Below are positions 13,787 through 25,905 of a stretch of 64,000 nt of DNA, piece by piece. The DNA is from Erythrocercus mccallii (Eukaryota > Chordata > Aves > Passeriformes > Dicruridae): assembly GCA_013397435.1 (NCBI GenBank), contig VZRG01001552.1, positions 39,816-103,815 on the forward strand, read 5' to 3'. Numbering within the stretch: the stretch's first letter is position 1; the number at the start of each line of letters is the position of its first letter. The notes beneath the pieces were generated by a model. It saw nothing but the letters and a program-made list of their open reading frames with translations, was not told the origin of the DNA and searched no databases. The translations under genes were made by a program, and so were the position numbers.

Positions 13787-16700
13787 GTACCCTGCTAGAC
13801 AGACTCTGATTTTTGAATACACCTCTGCTTTACACACACATTAAAGGTATTTATACCACAGCTAATCCCAGCACACCCACAGCAGGTCTCCAGACACAAC
13901 ACAGTAATGTCATTAATGACGGGAGCAGGAGCTCTGCAAAACACAGCATCACCAAATTCTTTAAACACAACATGATAATGCAAGTTACAAATATTAGTAA
14001 TCTGTGACATACATGCATCTCTGATATAACTAGACAGAGAAACCCAAATTTCTCTTCCTCCCTAGTAGATGTCCTTGAAATTCAAATGCTTAAATCCATT
14101 CTAGCGGTTTACCTTATCAACCTTGTCTCACAGAGCTGAGAAATTAATTTTTCTAAGATTATTGATGTGCTGTAGAATACAAAATCTAAACGGGATACTC
14201 TCAAATTCATATGGTTAGAAATAAATGGTGTAATCTTCATAGTCCTGAAGTCACTAAAACAAATATGATACTTTTATCTGTGGCTACATATATATACAGT
14301 TTATCAGTGCAATTACAGGTACAGAAGATTATTTTTATCTTTGCTTTCCTGTGAAATGGAAAAGGAGGAAACTATTTGTCTTCTGAAAGACTTGAATTGA
14401 GTGGAAATTGAAGACCTACCCATTGTGATAAACTATTTTTTTTCTTTATCAAGAGAAGAAAGGTAAACAAACAGTTACAAATTATATCATTAAACCATGC
14501 AAATCAAATGCATTTAATCCTATTTAGGTTTGGGGGCTTTTAATTAAGATAATTTCAATGAATGTTTTTCTAGTGCTTACTGAAGAGGACAGCTGTTGCT
14601 TTCCCTGTTATTCTGCTAACACCAGTGGCTTACAGCTGTGTGCAAGTCAAGAACAAAACTTTTCCCTGACAAGCCAGGCAGCAGCTGCAGATGCACAGTA
14701 CCAACTTTAATACTGCAAGCTCATTTTAGGCATTTCTCATTCCAGAAGTCATCTGCCAATGTAACCCCCCCTCCCCTACAGCCAACCAGGCTGCACAAGG
14801 TTCTCTTCTTCCAGAGGTCAGCATCAACCTTGCTGAGAGCTGTCAGGGAAAATGTTCATTGCACATCAAAATGTTTAATGCTAAGGTAGTGCACAGCTTC
14901 TCTGAGCACACAGCTGTTCTTGCATGAGAAGAGCCTGCAGATTTGTGCTTGTATTTTTAAAGATTACATTATCTGCATATCTTCCTCTCATCCAAGTGGA
15001 TATATTTGCAGAGAACTTACAGCAGAGAAACTACACCAGGAAGGCACTGAGAAATCATATCTTTCTAATAACAAGAATACAACCAAAGAACAGAAAGCTC
15101 AGAGGGAGATGAGAAAGACAAATTATTCATTGAGAATGATGGATGGAATTGTAATCTTCCTGTATCTATACGTACTGGCATCATATAAGACTGTCATTTG
15201 TACTACCAAGTAGATCCAGGAACATCTATGTTTTATTCCATGAAGTATTAGAGGCAATTTTCAGATGAAGGTTGCTCACCAGCTCTTAAAAATGTGTATT
15301 TATCCATGCAATTTAATGCCAAAACAAGTACAATTACTGTGTGCTTAAACCCTCAACAGTTTTTACAACTGACTTCACCAAATAACAAAGGCTCACAAAC
15401 CTGTCAAGAAAAGAAAGTGAAAGATAAATTTTCCCAAGGACTTCTGTGAAAAATAGTGACAAATACTAGATGTCTTCTGGAATTATCTTTCTCCACTGGA
15501 AATATTTTAGTGGAGATACTGATGTCAGAAATCCTAGTACCTGTGGGACACACTATTTCCCACCATTCAAAGGTAATGGAGCACATGGTCACTGGATCAG
15601 TCCCTTTCTCAAACTCTCAGGCATCTGCTCCTATTGATTACACATGCACTGTGGGTACATGTTTAGATATGGTTTCAACTCCTTTTGGTAACGGAAATGA
15701 CATTTTTTATTTATGGCATGATTCTACAAAACATCATTCAAAAATCTTTCATAAATTTTTAAAATAGCTTTATCAAAGAATTTCTTTCCTCATACAAAGA
15801 CCTAAGATCCACAAGTGTCTTGCTGTAAATGCTTTTCACCTTCCCCAGCTTGCACTAGAAGAGTCATGGAGGTCTCTGTGGGTTTTCTTCAGTGTGTAAA
15901 GCTGCAAAACCCCAGCCAGCAAAAAATGCCCTTATTTACCATTGTTTCCTTCAAAGCTAGTCATCCCCATGGCTTCCTTGCTATCATGCATATTCTAGTT
16001 TTTGTCCAAATGATTTGGGAGTCAACTGGAAAAGCCATAATTTCTTGCCATATTGAGGAGATATGAATTCCTTTATAAGCTCTTCATTTAAGAAGTTCTT
16101 GAAGCTGGCATTCCCCAGGGATTCTGAACTCAGTTCCAGACTCCCTTCAAGATGTCCTGTCAATGACCTTCTTCAGTACACCTGAAATTCATGACACAGG
16201 GCTCTGAGGGTCTGAGGTTCAGACTTTAAAGGTGACTCCTCCTTTGATGCCTGAGGTTAAAAAGCTTGGGAAAAACTTGAAAAGATCACCAGGTTCCAAG
16301 GCATTCTGAGTTCCACTTGTTTATTACAATTAAGTGACCAGATTTTCAAGTTTACCGGGTCAAATGGTGAGAAGGGGATAATGGAATTTGGATCAAAGCT
16401 TATGAGTTTAAGCATGGAGATTTATGATAGGCTGTGCTTGGGAAGCAGTGTAAATACCACTGAGAATTTGTGAAATGGTACATTGGGCACTTTGTGAAAG
16501 GTACATGCTGGAAGGGATTTGGAGCTTTCCCATTATATATAGATTTGGTCATTATGAGACATTCTAGAGAGGTTTTTTAGCTTGGTAATGTGAAACTTGA
16601 AGAAAAACATATTAGGCATTGATAATTTAGGAAATTCCTGTGGCATATAAGTTTCCACTGTGTTTCAGATCAGTTCAACTCAGGATTGTTGCAAAACCTG

Positions 16701-17134
16701 AAATCTAGCTAATGGCAAAAGAAGATTTATGCAGAGAAAGATTGTTCCACTTCCCTAGAATGCTTTTTGCAAGGGTAGCAGTGCAGAGGTATGTTCATGG
16801 CATCACTTTGAAGTGTCTAAAGTTGACACTGCTGAGGAAGTTTGCTTCTACCCAAGTACATGAGTCATCTCCTGGATACTCCAGGCTTGTTTGCCCCTTG
16901 AGCGCACTTGAGGGAAATATGACTGATGTCAATAAAACTACTGGTAGAAAAGTGTTATTGCCAGCAGACAATAACAGAGTTACCTATCTCCCCACAGGCA
17001 TTTCCCATACATCTCAGGATGTTTGTTATGAGCAACTGATTTCTCTGGAGGAGCCTAAATTATTTCTGTGCTGCTGGCAGATGTTCTGTCATACCTAGAA
17101 AACTCACTTTGACACACACACTGATGGACATCAC
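13787..17134. other. Intergenic sequence, no recognised gene
   Basis: AT-rich with short ORFs only. An octamer ATGCAAAT (14497-14504) lies among several TAAT cores between 14440 and 14570, which looks regulatory rather than coding. A 128-codon ORF at 16712-17098 has no recognised domain and lacks splice-site support or family similarity, so I do not call it a gene. Confidence 0.55.
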
Positions 17135-17137
17135 CTT

Positions 17138-17255
17138 ACAGCCACAGAACAGTGGCCAGAAGGGACCTCTGGAGATCTTCCCCAGAAAACACACTGCTCA
17201 AAGCAGGGTTAAGCAAAGTGGGTTGCTCAGGACATTGTCCAGACTGTGGCAGGGG
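17138..17255 (-). mobile_element. CR1 LINE fragment
   Basis: The stretch contains the typical CR1 3'-region phrase in reverse orientation: AGAAGGGACCTCTGGAGATC, then CTGCTCAAAGCAGGGTTAAG, then GGTTGCTCAGGAC. The low-coordinate side corresponds to the CR1 3' end. It is diverged and 5'-truncated, as almost all CR1 copies are. It is immediately followed by the 63-bp tandem duplication. Confidence 0.8.
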
Positions 17256-17294
17256 TCACCTGCTCTTTGATCTTAGGTTTTGGCTCTGCTTCTC

Positions 17295-17420
17295 CAGACA
17301 GAATCTCTGTCCAGAAATCTTTATGGTTAGACAGCTTCACAATTTCCCATGGCTGGTCAGACAGAATCTATGTCTAGAAATCTTTATGGTGAGACAGCTT
17401 CACAATTTCCCACAGCTGGT
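17295..17420. repeat. 63-bp tandem duplication (two copies)
   Basis: Two adjacent copies, 17295-17357 and 17358-17420, each begin CAGACAGAATCT and end with a GGCTGGT or AGCTGGT variant. They differ at only a few bases, so the duplication is recent compared with the neighbouring diverged CR1. The period is 21 codons, so one chance frame repeats the same peptide twice; I see no evidence that it is coding. Confidence 0.9.
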
Positions 17421-20400
17421 CCAGTGTCAGGTTATGCATTTGCCCAATATAGAATAACTGTGAAGAAAGCCCTGAATATGCACAGAGGTGGACAATGTGA
17501 GAAAATATTAAAGCTTTAATAAGTGAGCCATTTTGGAGGCCTGTCTTGACAACATGCAGTAGAAGATGCTCCAAAGAACTGATTTTATTGATCATTGGAG
17601 GGCTAACCAGAACACCATAAAACCTTTTCCCCTTCTACAGGAATTATGTGCCATTCAGGCAGGGTTATCTACACATCATTGGTTTTACACTCCTCACTCA
17701 AGCTGAGTGCATCAATTCCCACTGAACAAATTCCTGGCATGTCACTCACTCTCCCTCTGACCTGACACTTAGAGATTTCACAGTTTCAATAGAGAAACTA
17801 ATTTATGGATTTAAGATTGGAGCAGGAGACCACACATTCCCCACACCCAGCAGCAGAACTGACATGAACTGACATTAATTACACTCTGATGCCTGGGATT
17901 TTCTCTCCAGCAGCAAATGCCTAAGGAATTCTATGAGAACAAGGCACATATCTTGTGATATTTACCTCAGCCCTCAGTGATCTGCAGCTCAGGCCATTTC
18001 CAGGCCAGAGGTGGTATCTTTGGTTTGAACAGCCACAGATGAACCCTTTTCCCTCTGCAATTTTTCCTCATTCATTGATATTATACTTAAAATTCCTACA
18101 AAACTTCTACACAGCTGCCAAAGGTACCCACATTATTGCATGAACTACCTAAGTATCCTCTGGGCTGGATACTCTGATTTAACAGGTTAGTAAATGAAGC
18201 ACAATCAGGATGAGAGCCTGAATTTCAGAACTATGATCAGCTGAAAATCCTACTATTCACAGACTAAACAGAATAAAACTAGAAAAAAACCCGGAGCCAT
18301 AACCTACAGAGAGTGGTCAGAATTCAGGTTTCAGCTTCCTTCACACCGTGTGCTGAGGCTGACAGAGTTAGATGCTGCTCAAAGTTAATCACCAGCTAAT
18401 CAAGCCTTTTCAGGAAAAACAAATCTATTTTTTAACTCCCAGGTATAATTTAAACCAAGCACAACCCTTGATAGTGGGAGATTTCTGGATCCCTTGTGGA
18501 TGTTGCACATACTTCTACAGTTGTAGAATCATGCTCTTACTAAGAGGGGGTTCTGTACCTCAAGTCTTGTTGTCTCTCATTGGCATTTAATTGTATTTGA
18601 GCACTTGAAATCAATATGCCTTATTTACAGTTAAAGTGCTGGCAGCCTTCATAAACACTGTGTTAACATTAATTTCTAAACTTACTTCTAGATTAGTTAA
18701 GCTGCATCAACAAATTTGACACTAATGGTACCAGATCTATGAAATACATGTGTTGAATATTTTATAATGTTGATATAATATCTGGAAATTAAAGAAAATT
18801 AGTTAAACTGTGACTGCGTACAGAAGTAGGCCATATTCAGTATATTTTTAACTCCTTTTCCACTAATTAGAACAGAGGATACGCTTAGTTAGGCATATAA
18901 TTAACCAATAAAACCCTAGTGATTCAGTAAACTCTACTGGTACTTTGCCAATTAACAACTTCATGAAATCTAATAGTAGCTCTCTAATCATTTGAATCAA
19001 TGAAGTATTGATCTCACAGCAATATGGACATATCTGAAGAAGTAACTGTCACCAACTGCACTCACATAACCTCACTTAAAATAGAATCTAATTATTGCTT
19101 TTCTGTAAGAGAAAGCAAGCTTTTATGTATGGCATTTTCAACTATGCATAGCAGTGTATAATTCTGCCACATTACAGTTAAGTTACTCAAAAGTGGCATA
19201 AAAACAGACAACCTCCAAAAGCAAAAAGAAAGAATATAAATGTATTCTTGTTGGAATCCTTACTTTCAAAGAGTACATAGATTTAAAAGGCCTATTATAT
19301 CAACAGATTCTCACCTTATCAAGAAAAATGATTACATAATATGCAGGATTGAGTAGAGTGAGTATAGGTGCTTACTTTTTTTATGGATCTAGGCTATCTT
19401 TTAGTACTATGCAGAACTGAATTTCCTGGTGGCTGTATATTTATAAAAGTTTTCCATGAAAATACCCATTAAATGGGAATACTCAGCAAATCTCTCCCTC
19501 ATTGCTAACACATCTCCAGACCTCTCCTGTCCCTCAGAACAACGGACAGTGAGCATGACAAGCTTGCCTGACAGCAAGACCAAAATTAAAAATGACGGTA
19601 CACTTCATAATTATTCCAGTAGCAGAAATAAATACAGGTCAGAGGTCTCTCAGGATGAGATTGATGCATTTGCTTTTAAACAATAATTAAGTTTCAGTTA
19701 ATGAAGCCAGTAATATTTAAACAGTGCCTTCTTTGCTACATTAAGAGATGCAAAAGTCTAATGCATGATTTGTTTTCTAAAATTATAATGGTTCCAGCAT
19801 TTTTCATTAGTGAGTGATTCATTGGACAACGCCAGATTTAAATATCTGGCAAAGATTTCTTCTTATAAAGAATTACACACTACTAAACCCTGAACAGACT
19901 ATGCCAAAGTTGACCATTGATTTTTTGCTTCAGTTCCAAAGTCATTGGTCATTAAATATTAATCTGCACCGCAGAGGAACCAAAGTGCATGGCCTTAGGC
20001 ATTGAAGCAGGAGAAGAGTTCCTTGTGACTTTTTTCAAGGCCTGAGCAGTCTCCAGAGGTTGGTGGGGCAGCAAAGAAAGTCTCTGTTGTGCTCTCCTGG
20101 CAGCCCTGGCAGTGGAAACCCCATGGTGTCCAACACTCAACTCTGGTTTTCAGAGCAGTGATACTGATGCCTTGTGCAAGTGCAGCACATCAGTGCTGGA
20201 TGGCAAAACCTGCAAATCCAGAGGAATCCTGTTCCAGGGAATCCCTTCCATGCTTCCACAAGACCAGTTCCTTCCTCCTGCCCCAGCTGAGTTTTAAATC
20301 TCTGCCTTTGCATTCTACCTGGGCAGTCTGGATCCAGCCTTTTCTTTCTATCCACACAGCTTCAATCTGTCTCATATACTTCTACCTAGGGAATTTTGAC

Positions 20401-23400
20401 AACTCTCTTGTAAGTCTCTCCAGCTAAAGGAATCCCTACAGATCCCAAATGGATTATTTGGAGATGCCGTTTATCCCTCCAAGACAAGCCAAATATTTAT
20501 TTTTTAATTATTTTATCAGGGTTTTTTTCCCAGAGCACAGTCACTAGTCTCCTACCAGGGCTTTCCAACCATGCACTTCTCCATATTCTAGCAAATTTTC
20601 TCCATCCCATTCCTGGACTGTACAACTTGCTTTTAACAATCATTATAGGAATTTTACCAGAACAGAAACAACTGGAAAAATAATTCCTCTCAAGGAAGCA
20701 AATACCCTGATTGTTTTCCAGGAGTGTTAAAAGAATTGTTCTCACACCTTTATGAAAAAGCGTAGTAGGCCTCATTTCCAGTGCGACGTCTGTGTCTCTG
20801 ACTGTTCCTATTCCTTGAGCCAAACCTCAGAAGATGAAAAATTAATGTCTGTTCCTGAAAGAGCCATGTTCAAGGGTGTAAAACCCAAATTAGGGTCAGT
20901 CCCAACTGATTAGGGGAAAGGCAGGGAGAATGAAAGTGCTGAAGTGCAGTACATTCCATTTGCTCCTTCACGAAGGTAAACAGAGACCAGAGCCAGTTTT
21001 GGAGTTTGTGCTTACAGTATAAAACAAACTCAGCAGAACTGCTCTTGCTTTTTTAGGGGAAAGATCAGCCACATGTTCAAAATGTCTGTGACTGCTGGAG
21101 CTGTAAGACTGAGGATGGTGCCCAGTTCATAAACCTCACAGGTGGACTGGACCATGAACAGGGATTTCTCCACTAATGAATGAAAGATCACTTTATGTCC
21201 AAAACAAAAGAGTAGTTTTCTCTTAATATGCATAAGGGCATAACGGTATAAATTTCCTAAACCCAGAGAGAGATGTAATTCATGCTGCCATTTCATAACC
21301 ACATCAAAGCCCACTAGAGCCAGCCACATGCATAGTGATGAAGAAAACACTAAAGATGGTGAGCTGAATTACAAAGCACTGTATTCCTGCACTGAATGGA
21401 AGGTGACATGCAAAAAATTAAAAGGGAATTCAGCTGCTATGGTCCATTTATTCCTCCATGCTTCTGAGACTGCAAACTAGCTGGCTGTGTGCAGCATCCA
21501 CCCACTTAGTCACAGAGCACAAACAAATAAGAGCCAGCACAACCCTACCGGAGGAGCAGACCAGCAACTGGAAGATTAAATGCTCCACAGCTTGTTACTG
21601 GCTGTGTAAATAACCCACTCCTTCCAATCATTGTTTAAGAGGCATTTCAAAGACCTTTAGGATAATTACTATATTTGGTTCCAGAATCAACATAGTCTAT
21701 TCCTAATGAATTGCTTGTTTTAGGAGTTAGATCCTGTATACTTCAGACTGCTGCAAAAGAAGATAAGTTATAATGCATCTAAAGATTATGAGGAAAAACA
21801 GTTTGGTGGCCATATGTTGAGCCTCAGACTGCAAAAACCCCAGCAACGATGCCACAAATTTTACGTTGGTTAAATTACCCAAAGAGAGGAGCATCATGAA
21901 GTTATGTTTTCTCTTTCTTCTCCCTAAATTCGAATGGAATCCTAAAAATAGCAAAAGATGTTTCAGGAAATTTTTTAGATGACTATTGCAGGCCTGTTAA
22001 AGGGAACATCTCGCTCTGGCCAAGGACAGTTAATTCTAAGGCCACATCTGAAAATCAGGAAGAGCTGGAACAAAAGCAACCATAATTATATTAGAAGTGT
22101 CTCATTAATGTAGTGTTAACATCAGAATATTGTAAGGCGGGGAGGGTGCAAGAATTAAGAGTTTTATTATAAAAATAAATTGCTCTGTCGTCCTTCTTTT
22201 TCTATTTCTATGTAAGGCTTCCACTCATAATTGAGCCTGCTAAATGTAGCCTTTGTTAGATGAAAATGTGGCCAGACTGTTAGCACTCTTTTATCTGATG
22301 GCTTAGTGCAGTAAAGCTTGCATTATAAAAATGAACACTGCAGAGGAAAATTAAGTTGAAAGAATTTACTAATGATCATGTTACTTTTTTTGCTAAGTAT
22401 TTTTTAAAGGAGTTCAATCAGTGCTACTCTTTCTTTTGGTTTCGCTAGAATCCATATATTTACATGTTACATATAAAATCACAATAATGGGATTTGCATG
22501 TACAGAGTATATTAAATTTATCACTGGTACCCAATGAAATTGATCCATTGTGCTGCAACATGTGACTGATTTTTTAATGACTGGCATAAGAGAAAGGTAA
22601 AAGGACATTATATTCCCCCTCAGCGATCTTTTTAATATGTTGTAGACACATTTATGGTAAGTTATTGTAAAGGTGTTTACACCGTTCTAAAGGTGAAAAA
22701 TGTAAGTATTGTACATGATAAGGGTTAGCTGTTTTTCTACACTGATATACACACGAGGAGGAAATATTTGCAGAATGGTTTGGAGGACTGGAGAAGGGAT
22801 TGGTCCTGCCTGATACACAAAATTTTTATTCTGGTTTGATGCAAATTTCTGTGCTTTTTTTCTTATGACCCTACATTTGCTGCAGTCAAGAGCTGGTTTT
22901 GTGTTCTTGTTTTAGCTGAGGCAGTACAGCAAATAGGAGATAATTTGATACTTCAGTGTTGACACACAAATGAAATACTAGGTGTCAAGAAATCTCCCCT
23001 TTTCAAGTGACATTAGCTTTTCACTTGCAAAAATGGATGAAGACAAAATCATGACAAAATATTTCTGTATTTTTGTGTAATTTAACCTTGACCAGGAGGC
23101 AAGGTTTATCATTCAGCTTTAGTTCACAGTTACATTAAAACTTTCTGTGGTCTTTCTTCAGAAAATTCAGTGTTTGACATAAACTTAGTAGTAACCAGTG
23201 TAGCTGAGTTTCAAAATCTTCCTTGGGTAAAACTTTTATGTGGGCTTCACAGAGGGACAGCTAGCTTTAAGTAGCTTAAAAATTGGTGCCTTGGCTCAAA
23301 AGACTAGACTAGGGCTTAAAATCTGTTACTCCTCTGCGGTTTTATTACACACTTCATTACTGAACATAATCATCTGATCAAGGAAGACAACAAAAGTCCC

Positions 23401-25653
23401 CTTTGTCCTTGTTACACCGTGTCTTTTTCTTCTTCTCCTAAAAAGAAGGTAGGAGTTATCCAAAATAATATATTTGCCTTGTATTTTCATAGCAAAATCA
23501 GATTTCTCTGTAGAAATCTCTCAGTATCTTTTTACAAGGTCCTAGTTTCCACAAGTTGTGCAGTATCAATAAAACAAACCTTAAAAGAAATTATATGTTT
23601 CAGCTACTGGGAAATTTGGGGTTTGTAAATGGCCACAACACATTTGTAAGTGACTCATTATTCCTACATGAAGAACAAAACAGTACCCAACCGTAGATGC
23701 ATCTGTCCATGCAGTAAGGCTGCTTCTATCTATCACTTAAATAGATGAGAAAAGTTGCCAGTAAGTGTGGCCAACTGTTCCTCTAATAAACAACATTTCT
23801 CTCAACAGAAAGTCAGCACCATGTGCCAATTTATAGGAAACATGCCATTCTTTCCCTGTACTATCACCACTGAAAACAATAAAGAGTAGCTCAGAGCACA
23901 AAAATACATTTTTACAAAAACGAAACCATGGGTGTTGGCACAGTATCTTATCTGCTCTGTGCGAGTGTGGAAGCATTTGGATTGCCTCAGTGGACACCTT
24001 AAGATCCTTTATTACACTTACACTGTTGGCTTCTTGAGTACAACTTTGAGAATGCAGCCCAATAAATCATCAGCGAATGGTGTTCAGTGATATATTTGAT
24101 GCGTTTGGATCCATGGACATGAAAGTCCAATCAAAGGAGATAGCAGAGGTTACACCCTATTTCAAAGGTGAGTGGTCTGTATATTCTGAGTCAGCCTGAA
24201 CACAACACCAGCAGAAGTTAAGAGATGAACAAATGCTCTGGATCACACATAAACCTGTAAAAATTCCTTCTGTGTCTTCTGAATGCCTGCCATTCAATTA
24301 CTGCCACTCATAAAGGGAAAAGGAGCCTCTGGAACAGTGCAATTCCTCTTCACCATTAACAGCTGAGGGGGAAGTATCCTATTTTGGAGACTGCATTAGC
24401 TTACACAAGTGTGAAGCTGCAATGTTCCTATCATCTTCAAGATGTTTTCACAGCAGGTTATTAGCCTGGTAACTGTGCTCACACTATTTCTGCATGGCGT
24501 GCAAGATGTACATTGCTCAGCCTCCCCAGAATGCTCATTGATTAGCTACTTCCATACTCCCAATATTGTCTTGGGGCCCATCACAATTTCCAGTCATGCT
24601 TTACTCAAATCTAATGTGCTTTCCATTCAGAATAGCGCAGCTGCCTGACACCTCTTGGGCCTTCTTGGAGGCAGACACACTCCTTCCTGACCCAGCTACC
24701 CAGAATCAAATGGCTTAATGGCTAAGTATCACTCTTTGATTCAGTGCAATTATTTACATTTGACTAAAGCTTAATACATACTTTGCCAAAGTTAATTTTC
24801 CAAAAAGATACTTGAGCTTAGCTCAAAGGGATTTAAGGGCATAGAAATATAGATTTATTGCAGCATTTTTTATGTATGTTCAATCTTCCTAAACTGGCAT
24901 ATGTCTTGCTTCAGTTTCCATCTGCTGATCTTTACAAAATACTATTTGGAACACAAGACTTCTTTTCCCTTAAAAACATGACTTCATTGCAATTGAAACC
25001 TCTTTCAATATTTTTAGTAAGTACATACACTAAAAACCAAAAAGCTCAGCCCATTTCATGTTACACTTGCAACCCTGGCTGTGCACGTTTCCAAACTATA
25101 CTCCTGATCCAAACTGGGATTATGCAATTATGTTTTGTTTCACTTTAATTCCCTCAAACAACAAGTTTCCAACTGATGCCTGGCAGCATTCACAGCAACC
25201 CTGCAGCAGGTAATCTTGTGACTGGAGATTAAAGAGCACTAACCAGGGAGTGTCTGACTGACAAGGTCCTACCTGGATCTTTACAGACCATGACAGGGAT
25301 GGTGCTGCTTGGCAGCATTCACCCCTCTGGCAGACACTGCTGGAAACTTCAAGGAAACCTTCAATTTTGTATATTTATAGCTATCCAGAGACAGAGTAGT
25401 TGCAAAATAGCTACTGATTATTCCAGTCTTTCAGTGACAAACACCCAGGGTCAGTAAGAAAACATTGAAAGTATTTTGAAAAGAGGTATTTTGGCCTACA
25501 GATTCCCACGGAGAGAAGGGGGTAGATTACTGTAGACCACTGGACAGACAGGGCCACTTTCAAAACATGGTAAGTGCTGGACACCAGCATTTGCAGGAGG
25601 TCAGGTCCCAAGCCATAAGAATCAGCTCCAGCGTGGGACACATGAACCCCCTT
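17421..25653. other. Intergenic sequence, no recognised gene
   Basis: Mostly AT-rich. A segment at about 22080-22410 is dense in TAAT/ATTA and TTATAA words without repeat similarity, and may be a conserved non-coding element. An exon-like island at 24060-24167 ends in a consensus GTGAGT donor (see findings). The minus-strand ORF at 20497-20823 and others are short and unrecognised. Confidence 0.55.
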
Positions 25654-25905
25654 ATCACAGAATCACAGAATGGAGACCGCTGGAAGGGACCAGCATGCCC
25701 AAGTCTTACTCTGTAGAGTTGCTCTCCAGCAGGTCATCCCCAGTCTGTGCTGGTGCCTGGGGTTGTTCTCCCCCAGATGCAGGACCGTGCGTCTACATTC
25801 GTAGACCTCCAGGCTGCTCCACCTCTCTGACTTGTTGAGATCCTTCTGAAGGGCTGCCCAACACACAGGGGTATTGGCCACTCCTCCCACTTCTGTCCAA
25901 AAGCT
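25654..25905 (-). mobile_element. CR1 LINE fragment, about 250 bp
   Basis: It begins with the reverse-complement CR1 tail TCACAGAATCACAGAATGG, followed by GCTGGAAGGGACC. It continues into the familiar CR1 interior: GTTGTTCTCCCCCAGATGCA, TTGAGATCCTTCTGAAGGGC and a match to CACTCCTCCCA near the right end. The orientation is minus. Stops and divergence show a dead, 5'-truncated copy. Confidence 0.88.

Noticed and set aside
13169..13837. Long open frames across the gap
   Set aside because: They are mostly translated N and so carry no information.
16712..17098. 128-codon plus-strand ORF
   Set aside because: No recognised domain, no splice or promoter support and no family similarity that I can see; consistent with a chance ORF.
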